From: Filosporella fistucella
Lineage: Eukaryota; Ascomycota; Leotiomycetes; Helotiales
Assembly (NCBI GenBank): GCA_030077755.1
Contig: JAQJZZ010000008.1
Coordinates: 4,402,001-4,466,000, forward strand
DNA: 64,000 bases
Direction: 5' to 3'
Of the stretch, positions 32,696 through 44,085 are shown piece by piece; position 1 is the first letter of the stretch; every line of letters starts with the position of its first letter. The notes below the pieces were generated by a model. That model worked only from the letters and a program-made list of their open reading frames with translations. It was not told where the DNA came from and did not search any database. Both the position numbers and the translations under genes were made by a program.

Positions 32696-33589
32696 AGCCT
32701 TTGTAGCCTAGCCGGAGGAGGCAGATTTAGTTTTGCTCAGCCTTCGAGATATTCTTGGTCTAAACGTGGCTGTGGAGGTGCCTGTGATGAACCAAGTGTA
32801 TACTACAAGTTTGGCAAAGGACTTCGGGATTGATGGATATTTCTGCGCTATATGTAGAGGGAAAGGCGGGATGTAAAAGAGAGAAGATAGCGATATCATT
32901 GGCTCGTTGGTGAGATTGGCAGTTATGGTCCGCTCTAATTTGGACTAGTATGAATTTCATAGATTATAGGAAGAGCATCATGATGTTCATATGCCCTTAT
33001 TCTACTGGAATTGGAACTATTACGAGACATTACTGTGCCAAACCAAGAAGAAGAGGCAAGAGCAACACTTCAATCTGTTTTGTTCTATGATTTTCTTCCT
33101 GCCAGCAGAAGAACAAAACAACGGATTCGAGAATTTGAGAGACGAGAGACACAGTCGAAGAAGATGGAAAGTCAGTTTAACTTGCGTCGGTAGAGGTCGC
33201 GGCCAGTGTTTTTGGTGATATTGGGATTGATTTGGAGGCCTGTTGGTATAAGGATAGCAAAGCGTAACGCAAACCCAAAGTCCACAAATCAATTGAAACA
33301 ATAGAAAATCGTCTAAATTCTACGAATCCCATTCGCACACTCACCATACCAAATAGGGAGAAGCAAGAACCCATGAGTAATTTCCAAAGCACAAAGAAAA
33401 GGGTATTGATTTATCCTCCCGCGCCAGCCCTAATATGCAAATGCAACACCGTGAAGAATGCAACCCTCCAATATCGAAGACAAACCCAATTTCATCTTAT
33501 GCTAAGGAGAAGAAAAATAATAGGAAAGAGAAGACTATGTACGTTTTTCTGCAAGTGAAAGTGCCTCCAGCCCGAATTACTCCAACAAA
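32696..33589. other. Spacer with possible 3' remains of the 2EXR pseudogene
   Basis: Around 32760-32900 one frame reads V-P-V-M-N-Q-V-Y-T-T-S-L-A-K-D-F-G-I-D-G before stops, and around 33011-33193 a charged frame resembles the tail of such a gene. No intact gene is seen, and the rest is unremarkable. Confidence 0.3.
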
Positions 33590-36500
33590 TCAAATTTGAC
33601 CCTTCCTAAACAATCTTTTTGTCGCTCCCACCTTATCCATTTCGCCAAAGCTTGTCGTTCTCTGCCTCTCCTTCTCTTTTCTCTCTTTTTCTGCGCTCGC
33701 CAATCGAACCTTCTCCTTCATGCTCTCGACCCACTCCTGATCCCTCTCACTAATGACAACTTTTTTGCTCTTTGGCCCTGCGAGTCCAAGACTACTATCC
33801 TCTTCTGTCCAACTGAGACGGGAGGCACGGCCGCTGGTGCCAGATGCGGAGCTATTGATGCTGGTTGCTGAAGGAGGCGTGTCATAAGAGCGTCGGTTGA
33901 TGGTAGGGAGAGGTGTGGAAGGACTACGGTGATCGTTGATTCGAGAAGGAATTGCAGAGGGTTCGGACTCGCCCACTGATTTGCGAGACTTACGGACGAA
34001 CAAACTGCTTCCTGGACGATCGCGTTCAAGCACACTCATTGGGCGAGGTGGCATTGGACTTGAACGACCATTACCACGGAGAGTGGCAGTTGATGTGCTA
34101 GAGGAATTTGAGACTGTGCGTGGAGGCAAGTCTTGGATTTCAACCTTATCTGCGTTTTCGACTGCAGATCTGCGACCGTGATGGCTTGCATACTCCTTGA
34201 GATACTCTCCTAGATCAGCCCAGCCACCTCCAACTCGAACCATGACACGTTCTCCATTTTCACCGACGAGGCGAACAAACAACTTAATCGGGGCTTCGCC
34301 AGTCGAACGCGAGAGATGGTAAAGTTTGATCTCTGGATTACTGCTTTGGGGTCTCGAGCTTTGAGTTGTTCTTGAGAATGCCGGTGCAAGCGTGAAGGAT
34401 GGAGTAGGGGCTCGTGAGTAGGTACTGTAATTACTCAAGCTCGAGCTGGGTCGGAAAGAAGGATTGATTGAGCGTCTAGACTTCTTGGGACGAAGAGTAT
34501 TTGATTTGAATGGAAGACTTTCAGGTTCCGATGTAAGCTGGATACGAGCAGGAATTGATTCCAAGAGTGAGCTGATCTGCTGCTGCAATTGATCATCCGA
34601 GTTGACCTTTCGAGGACTGGAAATCAGCGGCACTGTAGAAACATCAACATTATCGAAAACTGGTGCATCAAGAGGCGTTGATGGGGCCGAGATCGAAGTT
34701 TCATACCCGTGACTACCCAGGAGCTGAAGGGATGGTCGCTTTGATAGTGCCGAAGCAGGTGGAGAATTAGGAGGACTGAAATCGTAAGACTTTTGTGACC
34801 GGTGGCCCACACGACCGGCCGTAGGTGATTGTTCGTACATATCCGGGGAATTCTTTGACAGAAGGGACGCCGTAGGAGACAATGAACCATCCCCAGCTCC
34901 GCCAGTTGTTATAGTAGAGGCTTCCGAAGATACGCTGTCACGTCGTGGGATCAAGATTCTGGTTAAACCACCATTTCCATGGGGCTTAGACTTGGCAGGG
35001 AGCACTGGGGAGGCTCTAGCTTCTGTCTCTCGCTCAATCTCATCGCAAGCATCACAGGAGGCATCTCCAGTTTCCAGTGCGGCAAGTCCACTGGAGGACT
35101 TGATGGACTTGGGAGAGGCACCGACTTGTTCAAGCAGTCCTTCGATGCTGGGAGGTACATTTCCTAGACTAGGAGGCAATGACTCTTTGACAGGTGAGGT
35201 GGACTTGTTCGATCGACCACTTTTAACCGGAGTAAGAACAGGCTGGAAATACTCAGCAGGCTCTGCTTCATATATTTCTGGGGTTGGATCGGAATCGGGA
35301 TAGCCAGATATTGTAGATGCAGCTCTGCTGTGGTTAGAAATTGACGATATCCGCTCACTCTCGTCATCAGAAGAACGAATCACAACCCAAGAACTATCAT
35401 CTGAAGCGGACGAGTTACGTTGCTCGGGATTGGACTTGATAAGGATTCTAGAGTGAGTTGGTGCACGTGATTCTGAATGCATTGGAGGAGCATCCGAGAT
35501 CCGGTTTGCAACTTGTAAATCGTCCGGTCGATCTCCGGGGTGAGTGTGCTTTTGGGTGGACTCTTCCGCCGATAATTTTGGAGATGAAAGTCGTCGAAGT
35601 AAATTGGCAAAAGGGTGACCAAAAGGGGCGAGTTTTGGAGACTTTGGACTGGCTTGAAAGTCCTTTGCAAGTGATTCGGATTTTGTTGATGGTCGTTCAT
35701 CCTGGAGATGTATCGGAGAACCAAGAGTGGATTCTGCATGAGGGTCATCCCGGGCATTTTCATAGTCAACTTGTATGCTACTTGGTATCTTCTTGATGGG
35801 CGTCAAAGTGAGAGGTTCGATTTCTTCTCTGTTTCCACCATCATAAGGAGCATATCTCGACACCTGAGGCTTTACGGCATTTTCAAAATCAGTAGAAATT
35901 AGAGAATCTAGAAGACGTCTCTTTTGCTTCCCGTTCGGAGTGCTACTTGAGGAGCCCATGATATCGCTGCGAGGAGGTGATGGGTCCCTATGGCGTTCAA
36001 TCTGCGCACAGGTAGGACAATCTGGATTTTCTGGGGCCGCTTCAGATCCTGCATGTTCCAGTGCATCCTTTGGATCAATTGTCTCCACATGACATGGAGG
36101 GATCTCATCATTTCCATCAGTAGGCGGCAGAGTATTGTCTAGCTCTTTGAAAAATAAAGGATCCGTCAATGGTGGAGCGACTTGATCGTTAAGATCTGAA
36201 TCTTTAGGACACTTGACGTCCGACTTATCTTGTAAGAAGGAGACTGCAAATCCCAATGATCGAGACGTCCCTTCGGTCAGATCGGTTTGTTCGACAGAAG
36301 AGTGCAAAGGATCTGCGAGTGGCGCTGCAACAATCTTGATTGGGTCATTATGTCGTGTTTCCCCCACGCTTTGAAGTTGTCCAAGAAGCTCTGGCTCGAT
36401 ATCAAGCCTTTCATCGCGAGATAATACCTCATTGGCTTGCAGAGCAATCTTGGCTTCCTGCTGAACCAAATTGATCGCCGCGGCTTGTCGTACCCTCAAC

Positions 36501-38458
36501 CTCTCATCACTTTCAGCCTCTTCTTGAGCTTTCTGATACAAAGCATCCTGGGTCACTCTTGCATGCGTAGCTAACCGTTCGGATTCTTGCTTCAAGTATT
36601 CCGCTTCAGCAATTTGTTGTAAACGAAGCGCTTCAGTTTCACTGCGAGATTTCTCTTCTGCAGCCATCTGGTCCACTTGCCTCTTTGCTTCTGCCTGGGC
36701 AAGTTGACGGGGTAATTCAGCAGCTGCAGCTCCGGCCCTTAAGTTTTCTGCATCGGCAAGAGCTTTCTGATCGAGTGCATTTTTGATCGTTTTCGCCTTA
36801 TCAGTTTCCTCTCGGGCAACGCGTTCTGCGTCCATTTCTGCCTGCAGTCGAGCCTCCTCTTCTGCTTTCCTCCGCGCCAACTCAAACTCTGCCTCTTGTT
36901 GAGCCTTCAAATTTGCAGTATGTTCCTTGTCTCGAATAGCCTTCAGTCTGGCGGCTTCTGCTTCTACTTGCCGCACTGCGTCAGCCTCCGCCTCTTGCTT
37001 AGCTGTCAGTTCCGTAGCCTCTTTTTGGTCCTGGATCCCCTTCAGCCGGGCTTCTTCTAGCGCCTGTATCCTTGTTACTTCGGCTTCTTCTTCTTGTCGG
37101 CCCTTCAGGATCGCAAAGACTTCTGCCTCTCGCTGTGTTTTCCTTCTCGCAGCTTCGGCGTCCTCTTCCTCTTTCCGCCTCAACTCTGCTTCAGCCTCTT
37201 GCTGGGCTCTCAGTTTCGCGGCATCCTCCTCGTCCCGAATGGCTTTCAAACGGGCTGCCTCCTCGGCTTTCTTTCTTTCTAATTCAGCCTCTGCTTCTTG
37301 TTGGGACTTGAACCGTGCAGTATCTTCAGCCTCCTGTAATGCTTTCCTCCGTGTGGCTTCAGCTTCTGCCTCAACTTTTCGTCTTGCGATTTCTGCTTCA
37401 GATTCCTCCTGTTCCTTTCGAGCTTTGGCCATTTGTGCCCACTCTCCTTCCCGAACCTTTCTATCACCCGCTACCACCCAGGATCCGTAATCATTCTCAA
37501 TAGTCTCCATTCTATCCAACCATTTATCAGGCAAAGTGTCCTCTCTGCCTTCTAGTGTATCCAGCATGTAATCCAAATCTTGCCCCAGTGTTGTGACTTT
37601 ATCCTGTAGAACATCACGCATGATTTCGAATGTAGAGCGTGAAAGATATGCTTCTTCCCCATTTCCATCATTCTCTTGATCCCTGACAGTATTCCAACCA
37701 CTCTTCAACGCCACCTCTACATCATCTAATGCCAACAGTAAAGGTGGGACTTTCCGCAGTACACTCAATCGAATGCTCCAAACATCCATCAACCTCATCA
37801 ACCTACTAAGATTCGGCAGAGATTGTAAAACCGTAGCAGTGACAATCGCAGTAAAGTCATCCATTTTCGTGTATGATGCGAACAGACTCGGCATTGGCGC
37901 ATTCGAAGCAGAAGAAGAAGGTCTTGATCGTGGAGAGAAATGTGTATCCAGTACCTGGCGTTTGATTTCTTCTACATTCAAATCATCCATATCCGCATGT
38001 ATATCATCAATGCGATTCTCATAACGTTCTACTTCCGTAGCAAGCAGACTCCCACAGTATTCGAGGTTGGCATCGCCGTTAGTCCGAGTTTCTTCGTAAT
38101 GATCGGAAGCAGTATTCGGCAATTTCCTCCTCTTCGACGTTGGCATCTCGAACCCAGTAGGACCCCCATCTGCAGGCCATGGCCAATCTGACAACTCATC
38201 GACCCATTCTTGTATCTTTTTCGAAGCTAATGTAGCTCGTATGCCGAAAGCTCTTTCGCTAGGTGTCGCTGCTTCGATACTAGCTTTTAAACGACCAGAT
38301 GGGCTCTGAAATGCCTCCAAAGTGGTCGCGGGGGATAAATCAGACAGAATATCATCTGCGAGTCTCGATCGAGTAGGTGAACGTGAAGGGATACGCGAAT
38401 GCCCTCTGGGTGGAGCGAATCGAGGAATATTGGGAGTGAGTAAAGGAGGCCCGTCCAT
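33590..38458 (-). CDS. 1,622-residue coiled-coil protein with C-terminal GAR-like motif (KAR9-like)
   Basis: One uninterrupted exon from the ATG at 38458. Residues about 70-330 form a helical N-terminal domain containing S-K-K-I-Q-E-W-V-D-E-L-S-D-W-P-W-P. Residues about 340-690 are a long Ala/Glu/Lys-rich coiled coil with repeated R-K-A-E-E-A-like units. A Ser/Pro-rich disordered part follows. Near residues 1400-1430 is P-I-K-L-F-V-R-L-V-G-E-N-G then V-M-V-R-V-G-G-G-W-A-D-L-G-E-Y-L, closely like the GAR (Gas2-related) microtubule-binding module. The combination recalls the filamentous-fungal KAR9-like family, which links microtubule ends to cell polarity. The KAR9 link is from memory and less certain than the GAR-like motif. 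Confidence 0.7.
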   Translation of the reverse strand: MDGPPLLTPNIPRFAPPRGHSRIPSRSPTRSRLADDILSDLSPATTLEAFQSPSGRLKASIEAATPSERAFGIRATLASKKIQEWVDELSDWPWPADGGPTGFEMPTSKRRKLPNTASDHYEETRTNGDANLEYCGSLLATEVERYENRIDDIHADMDDLNVEEIKRQVLDTHFSPRSRPSSSASNAPMPSLFASYTKMDDFTAIVTATVLQSLPNLSRLMRLMDVWSIRLSVLRKVPPLLLALDDVEVALKSGWNTVRDQENDGNGEEAYLSRSTFEIMRDVLQDKVTTLGQDLDYMLDTLEGREDTLPDKWLDRMETIENDYGSWVVAGDRKVREGEWAQMAKARKEQEESEAEIARRKVEAEAEATRRKALQEAEDTARFKSQQEAEAELERKKAEEAARLKAIRDEEDAAKLRAQQEAEAELRRKEEEDAEAARRKTQREAEVFAILKGRQEEEAEVTRIQALEEARLKGIQDQKEATELTAKQEAEADAVRQVEAEAARLKAIRDKEHTANLKAQQEAEFELARRKAEEEARLQAEMDAERVAREETDKAKTIKNALDQKALADAENLRAGAAAAELPRQLAQAEAKRQVDQMAAEEKSRSETEALRLQQIAEAEYLKQESERLATHARVTQDALYQKAQEEAESDERLRVRQAAAINLVQQEAKIALQANEVLSRDERLDIEPELLGQLQSVGETRHNDPIKIVAAPLADPLHSSVEQTDLTEGTSRSLGFAVSFLQDKSDVKCPKDSDLNDQVAPPLTDPLFFKELDNTLPPTDGNDEIPPCHVETIDPKDALEHAGSEAAPENPDCPTCAQIERHRDPSPPRSDIMGSSSSTPNGKQKRRLLDSLISTDFENAVKPQVSRYAPYDGGNREEIEPLTLTPIKKIPSSIQVDYENARDDPHAESTLGSPIHLQDERPSTKSESLAKDFQASPKSPKLAPFGHPFANLLRRLSSPKLSAEESTQKHTHPGDRPDDLQVANRISDAPPMHSESRAPTHSRILIKSNPEQRNSSASDDSSWVVIRSSDDESERISSISNHSRAASTISGYPDSDPTPEIYEAEPAEYFQPVLTPVKSGRSNKSTSPVKESLPPSLGNVPPSIEGLLEQVGASPKSIKSSSGLAALETGDASCDACDEIERETEARASPVLPAKSKPHGNGGLTRILIPRRDSVSSEASTITTGGAGDGSLSPTASLLSKNSPDMYEQSPTAGRVGHRSQKSYDFSPPNSPPASALSKRPSLQLLGSHGYETSISAPSTPLDAPVFDNVDVSTVPLISSPRKVNSDDQLQQQISSLLESIPARIQLTSEPESLPFKSNTLRPKKSRRSINPSFRPSSSLSNYSTYSRAPTPSFTLAPAFSRTTQSSRPQSSNPEIKLYHLSRSTGEAPIKLFVRLVGENGERVMVRVGGGWADLGEYLKEYASHHGRRSAVENADKVEIQDLPPRTVSNSSSTSTATLRGNGRSSPMPPRPMSVLERDRPGSSLFVRKSRKSVGESEPSAIPSRINDHRSPSTPLPTINRRSYDTPPSATSINSSASGTSGRASRLSWTEEDSSLGLAGPKSKKVVISERDQEWVESMKEKVRLASAEKERKEKERQRTTSFGEMDKVGATKRLFRKGQI

Positions 38459-39157
38459 ATTGCTGTGTTAGTATCGATTGTTGTCTATTGGGAATTCGGC
38501 GCATTGTTCTGATGGAACAAACTTCATGAAGCTGAACTAGAGCTCCACATGATCGTTGGACAAAGTACGTGGTGCTTCAGGGTGCTTTTGGTGGTCTTTC
38601 ACAGGCGCGTTACAACCGGACGGGTGCTTGCATCTTTCATTGAAGAGTTCGGTTCAAGATCTGCAAGAGAGCGTAAGGATTCGAGGGGATTCGGAGATCT
38701 GAAGCATCACAAGCTTCAGTTGAGGGTAAAGTGGAAAGGTATAGGAGATGTCGATATGTACAGGGTGACACGACGTTGACGACGTGCTGCAGATAGATTC
38801 GCATATTCGCTTCTTGGCAGATCAATCATGCAAGCCACGCTATCAGGGATTAGGAGAGAGATATAACAATTGATTTTAATTATGTATTGTGGATAATCAT
38901 GTAATTATTCAAGATAGAAGAAATACATGTTCAATAAAGGTTTTCAATCATACTTTTAACCCCTCCATCCTGCACATCAGAATCCTGCCAATTTCATGCA
39001 GGAGTTCTGTCAGACTGAGAGATCCGATCGCGGTTCCAGGTTCTCACAAACCCTGAAATCTAGCGAATCAGCTCCGGCGTAATTGACGATCAAAAAAATA
39101 ATCTGGGGCAGAATCCTTCCCCAGCACAACACTGTTTACAGAGTCAATGGACACAAG
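38459..39157. promoter_or_regulatory. Divergent upstream region of the coiled-coil gene and LYS4
   Basis: About 700 bases between divergent starts. AT-rich stretches lie at 38870-38950. I see no clear lysine-pathway operator and no gene. Confidence 0.3.
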
Positions 39158-41622
39158 ATGATACCAGTAAGTAAAGATATATAGCGATTTTATTACTGTG
39201 CAATGCAATGCTGACAGTACAGCGACAAATTGGTCTACAAGGTCTACGGACTAGACCATCACGAACTCTTCTCCCACTCCGAGCAAGAGGAACAGTCAGA
39301 ACTCTTACGGCTACAGCACAACGATTCCAAGATGTATTCCACGCTCAGCAAACCGATCCTACCTCCTCTGCTATCCTCAATTCCCTCAAGAACCCCTCAA
39401 AGACTCCTCAAACCCTCACAGAAAAGATTGTGCAGAGATACTCCCTCGGACTGGCAGATGGAAAGGTGGTGAAGTCTGGAGATTATGTTACTCTATCACC
39501 ACATCACTGCATGACACACGATAACTCATGGCCTGTCGCGTTAAAGTTCATGTCTATCGGAGCGACTAAAATCCACGATCCAAGCCAGATTGTTATGACC
39601 CTCGATCACGACGTACAAAATAAGAGCGAGACAAATTTGAAGAAGTACAAGCAGATTGAGGAGTTTGCAAAAAAACAAGATGTTGATTTCTATCCTGCCG
39701 GACGTGGAATCGGACATCAGATTATGGTCGAGGAGGGATATGCTTGGCCTGGGACTATGACAGTGGCTTCGGACAGTCACAGTAATATGTATGGAGGTGT
39801 GGGCTGCTTGGGAACTGCCATGGTCAGGACAGATGCTGCGAGTATCTGGGCAACAGGAAAAACATGGTGGCAGATTCCACCAATTGCGAAAGTCACATTG
39901 ACCGGTGTTCTACCAAAAGGTGTCACAGGAAAGGATGTGATTGTGGCACTTTGTGGATTGTTCAACAACGACGAAGTCCTGAATCATGCAATCGAATTTA
40001 CCGGGTCGGAACAAACGATGAGAACTCTGCCAGTGGACGATCGACTTGCGATTGCGAATATGACGACCGAGTGGGGGGCTTTGACAGGGTTATTCCCGAT
40101 TGATGGGATGTTACAGGCTTGGTTGAGGGCAAAAGCTACGACTTCTGCGTTGTTTGATGGGAAGGATAAGGAGAAGCGTTTTACGCATGCCCGAATCGAT
40201 GATTTGATTCAAAATCAATTGGTTGCAGATAAGGGAGCTACATATGCAAAGTCGTTATATCTCAACTTATCGACGCTTTCTCCCTACGTTTCTGGACCGA
40301 ATTCCGTCAAGGTTGCTACACCTCTTCGTGATTTGGAGGCAAAGAACATCAAATTGAATAAAGCATATTTGGTGTCGTGTACGAATTCTAGGGCTTCGGA
40401 TTTGGCAGCAGCAGCAAAGGTTTTCAAGGACGCCTCAAAAGATGGTACCCCTGCGAAGATTGCAGACGGAGTAGAATTTTACATTGCGGCTGCATCAATT
40501 CCCGAACAAGAAGCGGCAGAAGATGCTGGTGATTGGCAAGCTCTCCTGGATGCAGGTGCCAAGCCATTGCCAGCTGGATGTGGGCCATGTATTGGTCTTG
40601 GTACGGGATTGTTGGAACCAGGTGAGGTTGGAATTAGTGCAAGCAACAGAAACTTCAAAGGCCGCATGGGTTCACCAGATGCAAAGGCATACCTTGCCAG
40701 TCCTGAAGTAGTTGCTGCAAGCGCTCTCAGCGGAAAGATCAGTGGACCTGGATGGTATGAGAGACCTATTGGGGTTGAGAAGGTTGTACTTGGTGAGGGA
40801 AATGGTGTCCCGGACGAAGATAGAGCGATCAGTGTTCAAGATGCACTTGATCGCTTGATTGCGCAAGCAGATTCCATCATCAGTTCTGCAGAGAAGGATA
40901 TCCTTGGCTCTTCAGAGCCTGTCGAAGCAGAGAGTGATGAAGCCTTGACATCTATACTGCCTGGATTCCCTGAACGGGTTGAGGGAGAGATTGTCTTCTG
41001 CGATGCTGATAATATCAATACCGATGGGATTTATCCAGGCAAGTATACCTACCAAGACGGTGTTTCCGTCGAGAAGATGGCAGAAGTGTGCATGGAGAAT
41101 TACGATCCCACATTTGGATCTATTGCGCGAGAAGGGGATATTCTTGTTGCTGGGTTCAACTTTGGATGTGGAAGTTCTCGAGAACAAGCCGCGACAGCTA
41201 TTCTGGCAAAGAAGATTCCTCTCGTTGTATCTGGAAGCTTTGGTAACATTTTCGCGAGAAACAGCATCAACAACGCTCTTATGGGTGTCGAGGTACCACG
41301 ATTGGTTCAGAGGTTGAGAGAGCACTTTGCCAGCAAGCCATTAGAGGAAAAGACCGATGTCAAGGAACCATCACAGAATAAAGACAGTCTTGACAGTCCT
41401 ACACCGGCACAACAAACAAGTCCTGCGGATGAGAAGGTCTTGACAAGACGAACTGGATGGAAATTTGTATGGGATGTGAAGAGAAGTAAGGTTATCATTA
41501 CCGAGGGAGAAGGAGGAGAGACATGGAGTCAGAAGGTTGGTGAACTGCCACCTAATGTGCAAGAGATTATTGCGAGAGGAGGATTGGAGAAGTGGGTGAA
41601 GAGCGAGATTGGAGGGAGTTAG
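39158..41622 (+). CDS. LYS4: Homoaconitase, mitochondrial (lysine biosynthesis)
   Basis: 802 residues if a first exon 39158-39166 (M-I-P) is joined to 39223-41622. The intron starts GTAAGT and ends GCTGACAGTACAG, a textbook fungal splice. Without it an in-frame ATG at 39208 gives 804 residues, so both models end in the same Arg-rich mitochondrial leader. The 4Fe-4S cysteines appear in V-S-C-T-N-S-R and in [19 protein letters not shown] and [10 protein letters not shown] are the LYS4 versions of aconitase motifs. The swivel domain has [12 protein letters not shown]. The enzyme acts on homocitrate/homoaconitate in the alpha-aminoadipate route in the matrix. An Aco2-type paralogue is the alternative. 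Confidence 0.93.
39167..39222 (+). other. Predicted 56-base intron near the LYS4 start
   Basis: The donor GTAAGT, branch GCTGAC and acceptor ACAG are all canonical, and the length preserves frame with the ATG at 39158. The ATG at 39208, which an intron-less model would use, lies inside it. The choice of start therefore depends on splicing. Confidence 0.65.
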
Positions 41623-43017
41623 ATGTAGAAAATGATATGAATAGGAATTGATTGAATACCTGAAGCCCCAGTGATGACTCTCGCATGCTGGATGAGCATA
41701 GGAAATTTGTTACCATCTCAGGTGCCGTTCGTGGGATGTCTCTTGCGACTCTCTTGTCCCTCTCAATCCTCATACCAGGTCTGGTGTGGGCATAATCACA
41801 GCTGCGGCGTTTGGCATTCCCCGGCAAAATCGGCATCCGCAAATCATGATCAGCTTTAGATATCATCCATATTATCGCCTTTCGTCGCTTCTCTTCTCCA
41901 TCTCCCTTCCAGGCTACCTATCCACCAAAACAGAAATCAGTTGTGACCCGTCGGAAACTTCACCTTCCGACCGGGTTTGTGTGGAAATCAATCGAACATG
42001 ATTGGCCTGCTGATCGCCACTACATTTAAGCTTCTCCACGATTCGCTCAGAGAGGAAAGGTTGGGTACAAAACATGCCGAATTTGTCAGATGAAATGATG
42101 ATGAGGTGGCGATATTGAGTTGAAGGATTTCAGCTGTGCTTGAGCTGTGATCAGGATTCCTTGAGTTATATCAGAACGTGGCTTTGAAGACCTGTGAACA
42201 ATTCGGATTCGACGTCGAAACTTTTGCGGCGCGGAAACAAAATATGCGAGTGAGACACATGACGACTGTCTGACAGCTGTTGTCCTTTGTCTCATATCAA
42301 CACGGATAAAACAACCACAATCATCACGCAGGAATGAAATGCCATCATTAATCTCATCTTGGGCCATTCCACAGCTACCATCCCTGCATGGCAAAAAGGA
42401 AAAATACCAAGCTTCGCCGGGTCCCATATCAAATTAACCTTAGTTTTCGAATTGGGCATCGAGGTGTCGTAATTGGATGCTAAGTATGGTAGCGCGCAGC
42501 TGTCAAGGCTTAGGAAATGGACTTGCAGTTTCCTCTGGTTGATATGGAGCCATGCTGATCGAGATGCTTTTTATCCCTGTTAGACTTCACTCGGGAAATG
42601 GGGCTCCCGATCAAGTCAGGTACGACTGACGCTTTTGTTCAAAGCACTCAGTTGGGACGAATCATCGAGAGGCAATTTGATTGCTAAAATTTGAAGTATG
42701 AGACTATCCATACCATATTTGAGATCAAGTACGTGGAGAGGATAACCCCTTCTACACTTGCTTTGAACACTTGTCTGTTTTGAGATATCTTCCTCCGCAT
42801 TGTCCGGATTAGGTTCTCCCATTCTGGAAGAAGTCACTCTCCAGGTCTACTGCTCCCCCTTGCGCTTCCCGTTGTTATTCTATACAGTAATAAAGCAGCT
42901 CCTCCCCCTTTGTAACCTTCTTCCCGCATCAACAACTTCGCAGAACTCATCATTTTTGTTCCTCTACTTTTTTCTTCAACCAACCCACTTCCTCCTTGTT
43001 ATACCAATACCGCAAGT
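41623..43017. other. Intergenic, 1.4 kb
   Basis: No supported gene. The stretch from 42840 to 43017 is pyrimidine-rich (CT-rich), as is common in the 5' UTR of highly expressed fungal genes, and leads into the GPI-protein start. Confidence 0.35.
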
Positions 43018-44085
43018 ATGTTTTTCAGAACTCTTGCTGTCGCCGCTGCTGTCGGCTCTGTTGCTGCTCAACGACCATCTGATATGTCCATTTGCGACTA
43101 CTATACCACTGCTCTATTGAAGAACAATACTGCTGCCAACCAAATGACTTTGTTGACTCTTGTTGTTAACACCGCTGTTATTGGTAACTGTAAGTAATTA
43201 ATTCGAGTCTGCGATCCAATCTGACACTCACAGACACTCAACCAAACGTCGGCGTCACCGTCCCAGGTATTCTTGCCAAGGGGAAGGTCAACGAGACTGA
43301 AGTCGATCTCCTCCCATATTTCAATGGTGGTTTCCTCTCTACAAATAGAGGTGGTAACTCGGGTCGTTCTATCAACTTCCTCGATGGTGGTGGAGCTGCT
43401 CCTCTTATGAAGAACATGGCTGCCAATGATACAAACTCGGCTCAATAGTACGTCTGCCAGTGTTCATTTGAGCCTTTGCTAATTGAAACAGCATGCTCTT
43501 GACTCATTTGTATGAGTACTTTGGTACTCTTCTCGGATGCTCCATGCAAGGAAATGGCGATTTCCCAGCTTACGACGGAGAGGGATCTCAAGGAAATGTC
43601 CACAAGTATGTTCTTCGTCTCCGGAACCTGGCATCACTAACATTGTTAGGTTTATGGATCTTTCATATGCTGAGGTCACCTACTTCATCAACCAAGTCGC
43701 TCTCTCTGCCATGTCTTTTGGTGTCGCTAAGGAGGATCTCGCTGTTGTTGGAACTGCTCTCATGAACACTTTTGGATACAGATGTGCTCCACCTGCTGTT
43801 GTCATCCCATCTCAAGGAGCTCAACTTCAATCTGTTTGCCAAGCTGAAGATTGCCCAATCTCTCCAAATGCTACTTGCTCCAGCTACTTCGCTGCTGATC
43901 ACCCAGTATCCGTCAATGGCAGCGCCAGCGCTACCGCCACTTCAACTGCTACCGGAACTAGTATCGTTACTGCCAGTGGTACTCCAACCAGCTCTATGCC
44001 TGTTACCGTCTCAGCTGCTGCCGGATCCACTGTTGGATTCAGTGTTGCTGCCGTCGCTGGTGGTCTTGCTGCTCTCTTCTTGTAG
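43018..44085 (+). CDS. Secreted GPI-anchored protein, conserved fungal family, function unknown
   Basis: Exons 43018-43189, 43234-43447, 43492-43605 and 43650-44085 give 311 residues, with all introns 44 bases long. A signal peptide (M-F-F-R-T-L-A-V-A-A-A-V-G-S-V-A-A-Q) is followed by a Cys-containing ectodomain with I-C-D-Y-Y-T-T-A-L-L, F-L-D-G-G-G-A-A-P-L and T-H-L-Y-E-Y-F-G-T-L-L-G-C-S, several Asn glycosylation sites, a Ser/Thr stalk and a hydrophobic C-terminal tail (S-V-A-A-V-A-G-G-L-A-A-L-F-L) after small residues, which fits a GPI signal. It belongs at the plasma membrane or in the wall. I remember relatives across ascomycetes but no established function. Confidence 0.87.

Noticed and set aside
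36927..37490. 187-codon plus-strand Ser/Ala-rich frame
   Set aside because: It is the antisense shadow of the coiled-coil repeat of the 1,622-residue protein.
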